From Actinomadura viridilutea (GTDB lineage Bacteria; Actinomycetota; Actinomycetes; Streptosporangiales; Streptosporangiaceae): a stretch of 64,000 nt of DNA. The notes below the pieces were generated by a model. The model had not been told where the DNA came from. It did no database searches and saw nothing but the letters and a program-made list of their open reading frames with translations. This document shows, piece after piece, positions 1 through 8,015 of the stretch (position 1 is the stretch's first letter; each line of letters begins with the position of its first letter). The translations under genes and the position numbers were made by a program. Where the stretch lies: positions 1 to 64,000 of the forward strand of contig PVNI01000019.1 of the NCBI GenBank assembly GCA_003001795.1, written 5' to 3'.

Positions 1-91
1 ACCCGGTCCCATTCCGAACCCGGTAGTTAAGCCCTTCAGCGCCGATGGTACTGCATGGGTGACTGTGTGGGAGAGTAGGACGCCGCCGGAC
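1..91 (+). rRNA. rrf: 5S ribosomal RNA, 3' part (5' end outside window)
   Basis: The first ~91 bases match the conserved 3' two thirds of an actinobacterial 5S rRNA, including the CCGAACCCGG loop region and the terminal GAGAGTAGGACGCCGCC helix strand. The 5' end lies before base 1. This is normally the last gene of an rRNA operon, so 16S and 23S should lie just upstream. The 3' boundary is approximate, by one or two bases. Confidence 0.93.
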
Positions 92-105
92 ATTTTCGTG
101 GGAGG

Positions 106-130
106 GGGCTCCACCTTCGTGGTGGGGCCC
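106..130 (+). terminator. Terminator hairpin after 5S rRNA
   Basis: GGGCTCCACC and GGTGGGGCCC pair (10 bp, one G-U) around a 5-nt loop, 15 nt after the 5S end. The following TCTTCGTGTT is moderately T-rich. It is the first of two hairpins closing the rRNA operon. Confidence 0.65.
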
Positions 131-146
131 TCTTCGTGTTGTGTGG

Positions 147-170
147 GCCCGCCGTTTTCAGGCGGGCTTT
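147..170 (+). terminator. Second rRNA operon terminator
   Basis: GCCCGCC and GGCGGGC form a perfect 7-bp stem with a 7-nt loop, followed by TTTCACTTT. This is the clearest intrinsic terminator of the rRNA operon. The next gene is convergent and ends at 235, so the site may serve it only in reverse. Confidence 0.75.
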
Positions 171-234
171 CACTTTCCGGGGCAGAGTGCTCCGGCCTGC
201 GCCTTGAGCAGGAGTCCGCTCTACGGATGCGAGG

Positions 235-936
235 TCAGCCCTGCTTGCGCCAGACCAGCGCGGCGGAGATGGGGTGGTTGCGGAAGCGTTCCCACTTGGG
301 CTTCAGCGCGATCCAGCGGTCGTCGATGATGCCCTCGCGCATCTCCGCCAGCGTCCACCCCGCGCCGAGACCCGCCATGACGTGGTCGCTGATCAAGTGC
401 ACGTGGGTCGTGATGGCGATGTGCTCGCCCGAGGCGCTGGTGAAATGGGTGGGCATTCCGCTCGTCATGATGAAATGCGGGTGGAACGCCACGATCACGA
501 ACAGCGCGCCCGGCTCGGCGATCCGGTGGGCCTCCGCGTACAGCGGCCGCAGGTCGGGCAGGTGCTCGTCGATGAGCGAGGCGATCACCAGGTCGTACGC
601 GCCGTCCTCCAGGCCCGTGTCGGTGACGTCGGCCTCGCGCAGGTGGTCGTGCAGCTTCCGGGACCGGGCGACGGCCAGCATCTCCGGAGTCAGGTCTACG
701 CCGTCGATCGAGGACACGCCGTTGCGGCGCAGCCACGCCGCGGTCCGTCCGGTGCCGCAGCCGAGGTCCGCGGCACGCCGCACATTCCCCCAGGACGGCT
801 CGGCCAGCTCCTCGAGGAGCGCGATGTCCATCGCGTCCTCGACCGTGTCCTCGTACGTCGCGACCCACTGCCCGTAGCCGGTCCGGACGTCCACCGTCCG
901 GTACCCGCGCGTGTCGAAATCTGCGAAGCTCAGCAC
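235..936 (-). CDS. Class I SAM-dependent methyltransferase
   Basis: A 233-aa protein with a Rossmann methyltransferase fold. Motif I (AADLGCGTGR) is at about residues 55-64, the acidic end of strand 2 (DLTPEM) near 81-86, and a YDLVIASL motif near 114. These bind S-adenosylmethionine; the acceptor substrate cannot be told from sequence. The GTG at 936 is chosen because family similarity begins immediately after it, with a tyrosine-rich N-terminus (YGQWVATYED). It is convergent with the rRNA operon and divergent from murA, 160 bp away. It is a small-molecule-type methyltransferase without a recognisable accessory domain. Confidence 0.85.
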   Translation of the reverse strand: MLSFADFDTRGYRTVDVRTGYGQWVATYEDTVEDAMDIALLEELAEPSWGNVRRAADLGCGTGRTAAWLRRNGVSSIDGVDLTPEMLAVARSRKLHDHLREADVTDTGLEDGAYDLVIASLIDEHLPDLRPLYAEAHRIAEPGALFVIVAFHPHFIMTSGMPTHFTSASGEHIAITTHVHLISDHVMAGLGAGWTLAEMREGIIDDRWIALKPKWERFRNHPISAALVWRKQG

Positions 937-1059
937 TCGAGCGATTATCGCGAGGCGTCCGTGACCGGCGCGATCCGATTTTTCGGGCCGCCGGGGGCAT
1001 GGGCCGCCTTGGAGAACCGCTTCAGGGGGCGGGGCCGCGGCGAGTCGGATGCGAATCGG

Positions 1060-1095
1060 TTGGTGCGCGGGGACGAGGGCCATAGTCTGCTCAGC
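1060..1095 (+). promoter_or_regulatory. Candidate leaderless promoter of murA
   Basis: TTGGTG (1060-1065), a 17-nt spacer and TAGTCT (1083-1088) resemble -35 and -10 elements. The -10 ends 7 nt before the GTG at 1096, so transcription would begin at or next to the start codon. No Shine-Dalgarno sequence lies in the usual place. Both points fit leaderless translation, common in actinobacteria. Confidence 0.5.
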
Positions 1096-2397
1096 GTGGC
1101 TGAAAAGGTGTGGGAGATCGAACCCTCCGGGCCGTTGCGCGGCGACGTGACGGTGCGCGGAGCGAAGAACGCTGTCAGCAAGCACATGGTCGCGGCGATG
1201 CTGGGGGACGGGCCCAGCACCATCCGCAACGCCCCCGAGGTGGGCGAAGTGGAGATCACCGCGGCGATGCTGCAGCACCTGGGCATGACCGTGGAGCGCT
1301 CCGGTGACGAGATCACCGTGGTGCCGGGGCCCGTGTCCGACCCGGGTGTGCCGAAGGCGTTCACCGGGCTGAACCGCATCCCGATCCTGATGCTCGGCCC
1401 GCTGCTGCACCTGGCGGGCGAGGCGTTCGTGCCGCTGGTGGGCGGCGATCCGATCGGGCGGCGCCCCATCGACTTCCACGTGGACGCGTTGCGGGCGTTC
1501 GGCGCCGAGGTGGAGGTGGCCGACGACGGCATCCACGCCAGAGCGTCGCGGTTGGTCGGCACGAGGATCGACCTGCCGTACCCGAGCGTCGGCGCCACCG
1601 AGACGGTGCTGCTGGCCGCCGTGCGGGCCGAGGGCAAGACGGTGATCCGCGGCGCCGCCACCGAACCGGAGATCATCGAGCTGGCGCTGTTCCTGCAGCG
1701 GATGGGCGCGCGGATCGCGTTCGCCCCCGACCGCCGCATCGAGGTGGAGGGCGTGCCGCGGCTCAGCGGGGCGCGGACACGGCTGGCCGGCGACCGGATC
1801 GAGGCGTTCTCCTACCTCGTCGCGGGGCTGGTGACGCGCGGTGAGGTGCGGGTGCACGGCTGCCCGCAGGACCGTCTGGTCACCGCCATCACCACGCTGG
1901 ACCGGATGGGCGCCCGCTTCGAGATCACCGATGAGTGGATCATGGCGTCGGCGCCGGACGGGCTGCGGCCCGCGGCGGTGCAGACCGACACCCATCCCGG
2001 GTTCGCCACCGACTGGCAGACGCCGCTGATGGTGCTGTTCACCCAGGCGGACGGCATGTCGGTGCTGCACGAGACCGTGTACGAGAACCGTCTGGCGTAC
2101 GTGCCCGCCCTGCAGAGCATGGGCGCGGAGATCGAGGTCTACGACACCTGCCTGGGCGGCCCCGCCTGCCGGTACCACGACACCGCCGCGGTGCACTCGG
2201 CCGTCGTGCGGGGCGTGTCCAAGCTGCGCGGCGGCGAGGTGACGATGCCGGACATCCGCGCGGGGTTCTCCGCCGTGCTGGCGGCGGCCGTCGCCGAGGG
2301 GCCGTCGAGGCTGCGCGGCGTCCACCACATCGAGCGCGGCTACCACCGTCCGGTGGAGCAGTTCCGCGCTCTCGGCCTGAACCTGCGCGTCCGCTGA
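1096..2397 (+). CDS. murA: UDP-N-acetylglucosamine 1-carboxyvinyltransferase (MurA family), Asp in place of catalytic Cys
   Basis: A 433-aa EPSP-synthase-fold enzyme. MurA transfers enolpyruvate from PEP to UDP-GlcNAc, the first committed cytoplasmic step of peptidoglycan precursor synthesis. The RGAKNA motif (Lys24-Asn25) binds substrate. The loop that usually carries the catalytic Cys reads VGGDPIG, giving Asp118. Asp at this position is known from mycobacterial and chlamydial MurA and makes them insensitive to fosfomycin. The HVDAL and PSVGATE segments and the C-terminal DIRAGFSAVLAA and HIERGYHRP motifs are intact, so it should be active. The sequence differs enough from mycobacterial MurA that it may be a second paralogue. 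Start chosen as the GTG 7 nt after a -10-like box. Confidence 0.9.
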   Translation: MAEKVWEIEPSGPLRGDVTVRGAKNAVSKHMVAAMLGDGPSTIRNAPEVGEVEITAAMLQHLGMTVERSGDEITVVPGPVSDPGVPKAFTGLNRIPILMLGPLLHLAGEAFVPLVGGDPIGRRPIDFHVDALRAFGAEVEVADDGIHARASRLVGTRIDLPYPSVGATETVLLAAVRAEGKTVIRGAATEPEIIELALFLQRMGARIAFAPDRRIEVEGVPRLSGARTRLAGDRIEAFSYLVAGLVTRGEVRVHGCPQDRLVTAITTLDRMGARFEITDEWIMASAPDGLRPAAVQTDTHPGFATDWQTPLMVLFTQADGMSVLHETVYENRLAYVPALQSMGAEIEVYDTCLGGPACRYHDTAAVHSAVVRGVSKLRGGEVTMPDIRAGFSAVLAAAVAEGPSRLRGVHHIERGYHRPVEQFRALGLNLRVR

Positions 2398-2416
2398 CGT
2401 CGGCGTCTCCCGCACG

Positions 2417-2448
2417 GGGCGGCACGGCCACGCGAGGCGGTGCCGCCC
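2417..2448 (+). terminator. Hairpin downstream of murA
   Basis: GGGCGGCAC (2417-2425) pairs perfectly with GTGCCGCCC (2440-2448) across a 14-nt loop, 20 nt after the murA stop. There is no T-tract, as is usual in GC-rich actinobacteria. Confidence 0.45.
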
Positions 2449-3156
2449 GGTCGCCGCTGGGAGGCGGCGCATGGCTGACGTGTTGCCCGTTCGTACTTGA
2501 AGCGGGCCACCGGCGCGGTGCGACGAGGCGGCCGATCGAGGTAGTGGTGTCGGCTCGTCCTGATCGGCCTGGGCAGGGGCGCTGGTCCGTCGGCCAGGGA
2601 ATGACGTGGCGTCGGCCGTGTGCGGACACCACCGATGTCCCCGGCGGACGGCGCGAGGGGGCGACCGTCGCTGTCGGTACAGGGCCGTCCGGGCGGCTGA
2701 TGGGACGCGTCGTCCTGGTCGGTCTGCTTCGCCTGCCGGCGGGGGCTTCGCCTTCCGACGGCCATCCCCACAGAGCGCCTTGATCGCCAACGTCGGCGAC
2801 GAGCTCGCCGCGCAGGGCGTGGGCACCCGCGAGGGGATGGAGTACGGGCCGGCGCCGCATCCTCGATCGCCATCGACGGATCTTCGCCGCCGTCGACACG
2901 ATGTGCGGCGTCGGCCACAGGCCGTCGCGCACACCGGGATGCGTCCCCGGTTCGGTGAGCACGGTCACCTCGGCTGAGTTGGTGCCCGCCTTCACTGTCG
3001 GTACGCCCTTGGCGCGCCGGGCGTGATCACGCCGTAGACGGCCAGGTCCCCGGGGCTTTGCCGGCGAGCAGGACCGCCGACAGGCGCGGGCGAGCGCCGG
3101 GCCGCCACTTCCGGACGGGCGACGGGCGGAGGGCGGAGATCGGATAAGAATAGGGT
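2449..3156. other. Intergenic region with no convincing gene
   Basis: About 700 bp between murA and the GntR gene. Open frames exist on both strands only because stops are rare at this GC content. Their translations are arginine- and proline-rich with no recognisable motif. A minus-strand stretch around 2850-2995 reads more protein-like (for example TVLTEPGTHPG), but it runs into low-complexity sequence and could be a decayed gene end. No RNA gene seen. Confidence 0.5.
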
Positions 3157-3897
3157 GTGATCGATCCGTCGGGGCCGCTGCCGAAGTACCTGCAGCTTCG
3201 GGCCATCCTGCTGGAGATGATCGAGGAGGAGAGGCTTCCGGTCGACGCGCCGGTGCCGTCCGAACGGGAGCTGTGCCGCCGTTTCGGGGTGTCGCGGATG
3301 ACGGTGCGGCAGGCCGTCGACCAGCTGGTGGCCGAGGACAGGCTCCGCCGCATCCCCGGCAAGGGCACGTTCGTGGCCCGGCCGAAGGTGCACATGCCCA
3401 AGACGCTGACGTCGTTCACCGAGGACATGCAGTCCCGGGGCATGCGGCCCGGCTCGGTCGACCTGGCCGGGCGCACCGTCGAGGCCGACGCCCGCCTCGC
3501 CCGGATGTTCGGCGCCGACCAGGGCGCCCACGTGCACGTGCTGGAGCGGCTGCGGCTGGCCGACGGCGAGCCGATGGCGGTGGAACGCTCGCACATCCTG
3601 GCCTCCCGCGCGCCCGACCTGCTGGAGCGCCGCCCGCCGGACGCCTCCCTGTACCAGGTGCTGGAGGACGAGTACGGCATCGTCCTGGACGCGGGAGAGC
3701 AGACCATCGAGGCCGTCGCGGCGGGGGAGCGGGAGGCCGAGCTGCTGGAGATCCAGCCGGGCAGTCCCGTGTTCCTCGTGCAGCAGCGCACGTACAGCCG
3801 TGGCGCGTGCGTCGAGGTGGCGCACACCACGTATCGCGCCGACCGCTACCGGATCCACCTCGGCTTGGAGTCCCCGCGCCGCGTCGGCCTGCGTTGA
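3157..3897 (+). CDS. GntR-family (HutC/UTRA) transcriptional regulator, DasR-like
   Basis: A 246-aa protein with an N-terminal winged helix-turn-helix (about residues 8-75, including PSERELCRRFGVSRMTVRQA) and a C-terminal UTRA effector domain (about 90-235). The linker GKGTFVARPKV and the LTSFTEDM segment closely resemble DasR, the GlcNAc-phosphate-sensing regulator of streptomycetes. Ligand and targets here are unknown. The GTG at 3157 lies 5 nt after AAGAAT with no Shine-Dalgarno sequence, so a leaderless message is possible. It is followed by a terminator and then a monooxygenase on the same strand. Confidence 0.88.
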   Translation: MIDPSGPLPKYLQLRAILLEMIEEERLPVDAPVPSERELCRRFGVSRMTVRQAVDQLVAEDRLRRIPGKGTFVARPKVHMPKTLTSFTEDMQSRGMRPGSVDLAGRTVEADARLARMFGADQGAHVHVLERLRLADGEPMAVERSHILASRAPDLLERRPPDASLYQVLEDEYGIVLDAGEQTIEAVAAGEREAELLEIQPGSPVFLVQQRTYSRGACVEVAHTTYRADRYRIHLGLESPRRVGLR

Positions 3898-3906
3898 CTT
3901 TGCAGC

Positions 3907-3926
3907 CCGCGGGGAGGTCCCCGCGG
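3907..3926 (+). terminator. Terminator after the GntR gene
   Basis: CCGCGGGG (3907-3914) and CCCCGCGG (3919-3926) form a perfect 8-bp stem with a 4-nt loop, 9 nt after the stop codon. It lacks a T-tract. Confidence 0.55.
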
Positions 3927-4043
3927 CGACACGCCCCCCTCTGCGACGCGGCCGGGTAGGAAATCCCGCCGGGACGCGCGTAGGCCCGGCGGGGTCGGGA
4001 ATGGCCGCCTGCACAGTCCGACGGCTCGGACGGAGGGGGCGCG

Positions 4044-5603
4044 ATGCCTGCCAGTGACGTGGTGATCGTGGGGGCGGGGCCGACCGGCCTGCAGCTGGCC
4101 GGTGACCTGGCCGCGGCGGGGGTCGGCTGCACGGTGCTGGAACGCCGCGCCGGCGGGACGCCGCTGACCCGGGCGTTCGTCGTGCACGCGCGCACGCTCG
4201 AACTGCTGGACGCGCGAGGCCTCGCCGACGAGCTGCTGGCCGCCGGCACCCGGGTCAGGCGGATCGCCCTTTTCGGGACGGCCGCGCTGGATCTGTCCCG
4301 GCTTCCCGGCCGGTTCCCGTTCGCGCTGGTCGTCCCGCAGTACGAGACCGAGCGGGTGCTGGCCGAGCGCGCCCGCGCCGCCGGCGCCGACATCGTGACG
4401 GGCGCCGAGGTGGTGGACGTCCGGCGGGACGCGCACGGCGTCGACCTGGTCGTCAGCACCGCCGACGGCACCCACACCCGCCGCGCGCGATACGCGGTCG
4501 CCTGCGACGGCGTGCACAGCACGGTCCGCCGCGCCCTCGGGCTGCCGTTCCCCGGACACTCGGTCGTGCAGTCGGTCATGCTCGCCGACGTGCGCCTGAG
4601 CGACCCGCCGCCGGAGACGCTGTCGGTCGGCTCCGTCGGCGACGCGTTCGCGTTCCTGGCGCCGTTCGGCGACGGCTGGTACCGGGTGATCGCGTGGAAC
4701 CGGCGCAACCAGCTGCCCGACTCCGAACCGGTCGACTTCGAGGAGCTGCGCCGGACGACGCGCCGCGCGCTCGGCACCGACCACGGCATGCACGACCCCC
4801 GGTGGACGTCCCGCTTCCACAGCGACGAACGGCAGGTGCCCGACTACCGGGTCGGGCGGGTGCTCCTCGCCGGGGACGCCGCGCACGTGCACTCCCCGGC
4901 GGGCGGCCTGGGCATGAACACCGGCCTGCAGGACGCCGCCAACCTCGGCTGGAAGCTCGCCGCCGAGATCAACGGCTGGGCGCCGCCGGACCTCCTGGAC
5001 ACCTACCAGGAAGAGCGGCATCCGGTCGGACGAGCGGTGATGCGCGTCAGCGGCGCGCTGCTGCGGCTGGCGCTGGTGGAGGCCCCCGCGCTGCGCGCAG
5101 CCCGCGCCGCCGCCGTCGGTGCCGCCACGCGGATCAGGCCGGTCGCGCGGCGCCTGGCCCTGACCCTGTCGGGCATCGGCCTGGCGTATCCGGCGCCGCG
5201 CGGCGCGCACCGGCTGACCGGCCGCCGCGCCCCCGACGTGCCGCTCGCCGGCACGCTCGGACGGCTCTACGAGGCGCTGCGCAGCGGACGGTTCGTCCTG
5301 GTGACGGCCGCCAACGACCCGGCCGTGACGTACCTGACGACCAAGCTGTGGGCCGACCGGGTGTTGTGCGCACCGGCCGGGGGCGCGACCCGCACCACCG
5401 CGCTGGTCCGCCCCGACGGGTACATCGCCTGGGCGTGCGACGAGACCACGCCCGACCTGCGCGCCGCCGCCATCCGCCAGGCTCTGACGCGCTGGTGCGG
5501 TCCGCCCGCCGAGCATGTCCCGCACGTCCGGCCGCCCAGCCCCGGCAGGCCCCTCGGCACGCGGCCCGGGCAGGCGCCGGGCAGGCGAGGGACGACGTAC
5601 TGA
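4044..5603 (+). CDS. FAD-dependent aromatic-type monooxygenase
   Basis: A 519-aa group A flavoprotein hydroxylase (PheA/TfdB, rifampicin- and polyketide-hydroxylase-like). It carries the FAD GAGPTG fingerprint at residues 10-15, the ACDGVHST (DG) motif near 153-160, and the second FAD motif LAGDAAHVHSPAGGLGMN from residue 275. Enzymes of this class use NAD(P)H and O2 to hydroxylate aromatic or polyketide rings. The C-terminal thioredoxin-like region is present but carries no clear cysteine pair. The last ~35 residues are Pro/Arg-rich. The gene stands alone, so the substrate is unknown; self-resistance or xenobiotic modification are possibilities. Confidence 0.88.
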   Translation: MPASDVVIVGAGPTGLQLAGDLAAAGVGCTVLERRAGGTPLTRAFVVHARTLELLDARGLADELLAAGTRVRRIALFGTAALDLSRLPGRFPFALVVPQYETERVLAERARAAGADIVTGAEVVDVRRDAHGVDLVVSTADGTHTRRARYAVACDGVHSTVRRALGLPFPGHSVVQSVMLADVRLSDPPPETLSVGSVGDAFAFLAPFGDGWYRVIAWNRRNQLPDSEPVDFEELRRTTRRALGTDHGMHDPRWTSRFHSDERQVPDYRVGRVLLAGDAAHVHSPAGGLGMNTGLQDAANLGWKLAAEINGWAPPDLLDTYQEERHPVGRAVMRVSGALLRLALVEAPALRAARAAAVGAATRIRPVARRLALTLSGIGLAYPAPRGAHRLTGRRAPDVPLAGTLGRLYEALRSGRFVLVTAANDPAVTYLTTKLWADRVLCAPAGGATRTTALVRPDGYIAWACDETTPDLRAAAIRQALTRWCGPPAEHVPHVRPPSPGRPLGTRPGQAPGRRGTTY

Positions 5604-5712
5604 TCGCGGCGGGCCGTTCGTCGTCCTCCGGGACCGCACCCAGACCGGCCCCGGCCACGGAGAGCCTAGGCGGCAGGGCGGAGACCGCAGCGCGCCGCGC
5701 CGGGCGAGCGGG

Positions 5713-6086
5713 TCAGGAGCGGCGGCTTTCGCGGCCGAAACCGAGGGCCGCGCCGACGTCCGCCATGTTCTCGTACTCGCGGTCGGGCAGCCGCCCCGGC
5801 GTCGCCATGATCGCGTCGGTGGCGTGACCGGCGGCGGCGTGGTCGATCAGCTCGCTGCGCGACGCCGGATAGCGCACCCCCACCGGCGACTGCGCGACGG
5901 CGCTGCGCTTCTGCACGTCCTCCGGGGCCATCCCGGCCGGAGACCCGGGCGGCATCGAGGCGCCCGGGGACGTGGGGTCGCGCCCGACGTCGTCGACACC
6001 GGTTCGGGCTGCCGCCACTCCTCGGCGTGAGTGGGTCCGCCGCCGCGCACCATGCCCTCCGTCCCGCGCCTCAGTTCGTCGTCCAT
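5713..6086 (-). pseudogene. DUF2795 protein, frame-disrupted
   Basis: The C-terminal part, frame ending at 5713, is a clear DUF2795 domain: PVGVRYPASRSELIDHA followed by LPDREYENMADVGAALG. The conserved N-terminal segment of this family (EHGPRMDDELRRGTEGMV, then THAEEWRQPEP) is encoded just upstream at about 6100-6012 but in a different frame. Restoring one base near 6010 joins them. Without it, translation would have to begin downstream, for example at the GTG at 6018, giving 101 aa or less. An upstream Shine-Dalgarno-like GGAGA precedes a GTG in yet another frame. The gene is therefore either decayed, affected by a sequencing error, or frameshifted during translation. DUF2795 function is not established. 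Confidence 0.65.
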
Positions 6087-6966
6087 CCTGGGACCGTGCT
6101 CACCGGTCCTGTCTCCTTCAGGCTTGGCCGTCCTCTCCGTTCTCGTCGATAACTGACATTCCGCATCGCTTGCCCGGACGGTCCCCGGCCTCGGCGGCTG
6201 TCTCGGAGACACCCACCGCGCCGCGTCGGCTCCTGGTGCGTGCGGGTGCACACGGTGATGCGTCTGGCTCGGGGTCTCTCCCGCCAGCGCGCGTTCGACC
6301 GGGGTGAAGGCGTCTGCTGCGCCGTCGGGCTCTTTGTGGAGCCAGGACGGGCGCATGAGAGCGTCCGCGCCTCCGGGGGCGGGAAGGCGGCCGAGGCGGG
6401 GCAGGGTGAGGGTGGCCTGGCGCGGTGTGCGACGCGCAGGGCCCGTGGGGCAGGGTGCGCGTGGGACGTTGACACCGCGGCGCCGATAAGTCTAAGGCTG
6501 GGCCGCCGGTTCGACGCGGCGACGGTGCGCCATCTCACGGGCACCTCGTTCACGGTCGGAGGCCTTTTCCAGGCGAGCCGCCTGAACGAGGTGACGATCA
6601 CGGCGGCTGCGTCGCCATACCGAGGGTGAGCGTCGCCCTTCCTGACGATGTCGAGTCACTCGGTCGAGTCACTCGCAAGACGGGCGAGCTGCGGGCGGCC
6701 GTCGGCCGCGAGCGCAGGCGCAAACGCATCCGGGCCATCGAGTACATGGGGCGCGCGAACACGTAAGGCCGCGCCGCTCTCGGCAGGTCGGCCGCCCTTC
6801 GTTCTCGCCTCCCCGGACGTGCGGCACGGTCCCAGGGGCCCGGTCGGCGCGTGTCGGCGCGGTCACCTGACCTATGCGGCGGGTACAGGCGGGCGTCGCC
6901 GAGGCGCCATCTGGCGGTGATCACCTTTTGGGGCGATTGTCGGTTCATGTCCGAGAAAGGACTGGT
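6087..6966. other. Gene-poor stretch with scattered weak signals
   Basis: About 880 bp without a convincing full-length gene. It holds one short frame (6626-6766), a TTGACA hexamer at 6469-6474 followed 16 nt later by TCTAAG (a weak promoter candidate on the plus strand), and a 13-bp tandem duplication TCGAGTCACTCGG/C inside the short frame. Remaining open frames are arginine-rich and look random. This may be decayed sequence like the neighbouring DUF2795 gene. Confidence 0.45.
6626..6766 (+). CDS. Possible 46-aa protein, antitoxin-like remnant
   Basis: GTG-started frame of 46 aa. It opens with SVALPDDVESLGRV, resembling the LPDDV opening of ribbon-helix-helix or VapB-type antitoxins, and continues into an Arg/Lys-rich helix (GRERRRKRIRAIEYM). 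No toxin gene follows. The upstream GAGG sits too close to the start to be a good ribosome site. It could be a truncated antitoxin or chance. Confidence 0.25.
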   Translation: MSVALPDDVESLGRVTRKTGELRAAVGRERRRKRIRAIEYMGRANT

Positions 6967-7878
6967 ATGCCGCTGAGTCCCCCCGCGGGCGCCGCGTCCC
7001 GGCGCGTCCGCCTCTCCCCGCCGGCCCTTCTTGTCATCCTGGTGATCGTGGTGTCCAGCGTGGTCGCCGTGACCGCCTCCGGCCCGGCGTCGGCCGGCGA
7101 CGTGCGGCTGCGCGTCATGACCTACAACATCCGGCTGGACGCCGACGCGCCGCCCCGCGACTGGGCCTCCCGGCTGCCCCTGATGACGCGGGTGCTGCGC
7201 AAGCAGCGGCCCGACCTGCTGGGCGTGCAGGAGGCGCTGTGGCGGCAGATGCGCGACCTGGACGCGGCGCTGCCCGCCCACGACTGGGTCGGCATGGGCC
7301 GCCAGGGCGGCACCCGCGACGAGTTCTCGGCGATCTTCTATCGCCGGGACCGCTTCGAGGTCCTGGACTTCGACCACTTCTGGCTGTCCGACACCCCGTT
7401 GCTGATCGGCTCGGCGACCTGGGGCAACGCCGTCACCCGCATGGTCACCTGGGCCAAGTTCCGGGACCGCCGCACCGGCCGGGTGTTCTACCACGTCAAC
7501 ACGCACTTCGACCACCAGTCGGAGAACGCGCGCGTCAAGAGCGCCGAACTGGTGCTGCGGCGCGTGCGCGGGCTCGAGGCGGGCGTGCCGGTCGTGCTCA
7601 CCGGTGACTTCAACGTGCCCGCAAGGGAGAGCGAGCCGTACGACATCCTCACCGGCCCCGACGCGTTCGCCGACACCTGGGAGACGGCCGAGCGGCGCGG
7701 CCCCGAGTACAACACCTTCGGCGGCTGGAAGCCGCCGGTCCTCGGCGGCGACCGCATCGACTGGATCCTGACGCGCGGCGAGGTCCGCACGTTCTGGACC
7801 GAGATCGACACCTACGAGAAGAACGGCCAGTACCCGTCCGACCACTACCCGGTGGTCGCCCACCTGGCGATCCGCTGA
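6967..7878 (+). CDS. Secreted/membrane-anchored endonuclease-exonuclease-phosphatase (EEP) family hydrolase
   Basis: A 303-aa protein. A hydrophobic segment at residues 18-43 acts as signal peptide or anchor. The EEP fold follows: MTYNIR at 51-56, LGVQEAL (metal-binding Glu), THFDHQ, TGDFNVP and the terminal SDHYPVVA with the catalytic Asp-His. These are all the Mg-dependent catalytic motifs of the superfamily. Members cleave phosphodiester bonds in DNA, RNA, phosphoinositides or sphingomyelin; the exported location argues for an extracellular substrate. The ATG at 6967 is preceded by GAAAGGA. The gene is monocistronic and followed by a large hairpin. Confidence 0.85.
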   Translation: MPLSPPAGAASRRVRLSPPALLVILVIVVSSVVAVTASGPASAGDVRLRVMTYNIRLDADAPPRDWASRLPLMTRVLRKQRPDLLGVQEALWRQMRDLDAALPAHDWVGMGRQGGTRDEFSAIFYRRDRFEVLDFDHFWLSDTPLLIGSATWGNAVTRMVTWAKFRDRRTGRVFYHVNTHFDHQSENARVKSAELVLRRVRGLEAGVPVVLTGDFNVPARESEPYDILTGPDAFADTWETAERRGPEYNTFGGWKPPVLGGDRIDWILTRGEVRTFWTEIDTYEKNGQYPSDHYPVVAHLAIR

Positions 7879-7887
7879 TCCGCGGAC

Positions 7888-7951
7888 GCCGGCACCGGCC
7901 CGGTCCGGCGTGACGGCGCCCGTCCGTCCGCGCGGGACCGGCGGTGCCGGC
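7888..7951 (+). terminator. Long hairpin after the EEP hydrolase gene
   Basis: GCCGGCACCG (7888-7897) pairs perfectly with CGGTGCCGGC (7942-7951). An inner CCGGTCC/GGACCGG helix extends the stem. ATTTC follows. It starts 10 nt after the stop codon. Confidence 0.55.
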
Positions 7952-8015
7952 ATTTCGGAGCAACCGAGGACATAGTGTGTGCGCTTAAGAATTCGCGGAT
8001 CATGGGGAGCTGGAC

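Noticed and set aside
235..2934. Very long minus-strand frame through murA and the upstream gap
   Set aside because: Only its last 233 codons form a real protein, the methyltransferase. The rest is antisense to murA and arginine-rich.
2449..3156. Possible gene between murA and the GntR gene
   Set aside because: No frame gave recognisable motifs or a plausible start. Short protein-like stretches were not enough to support even a pseudogene.
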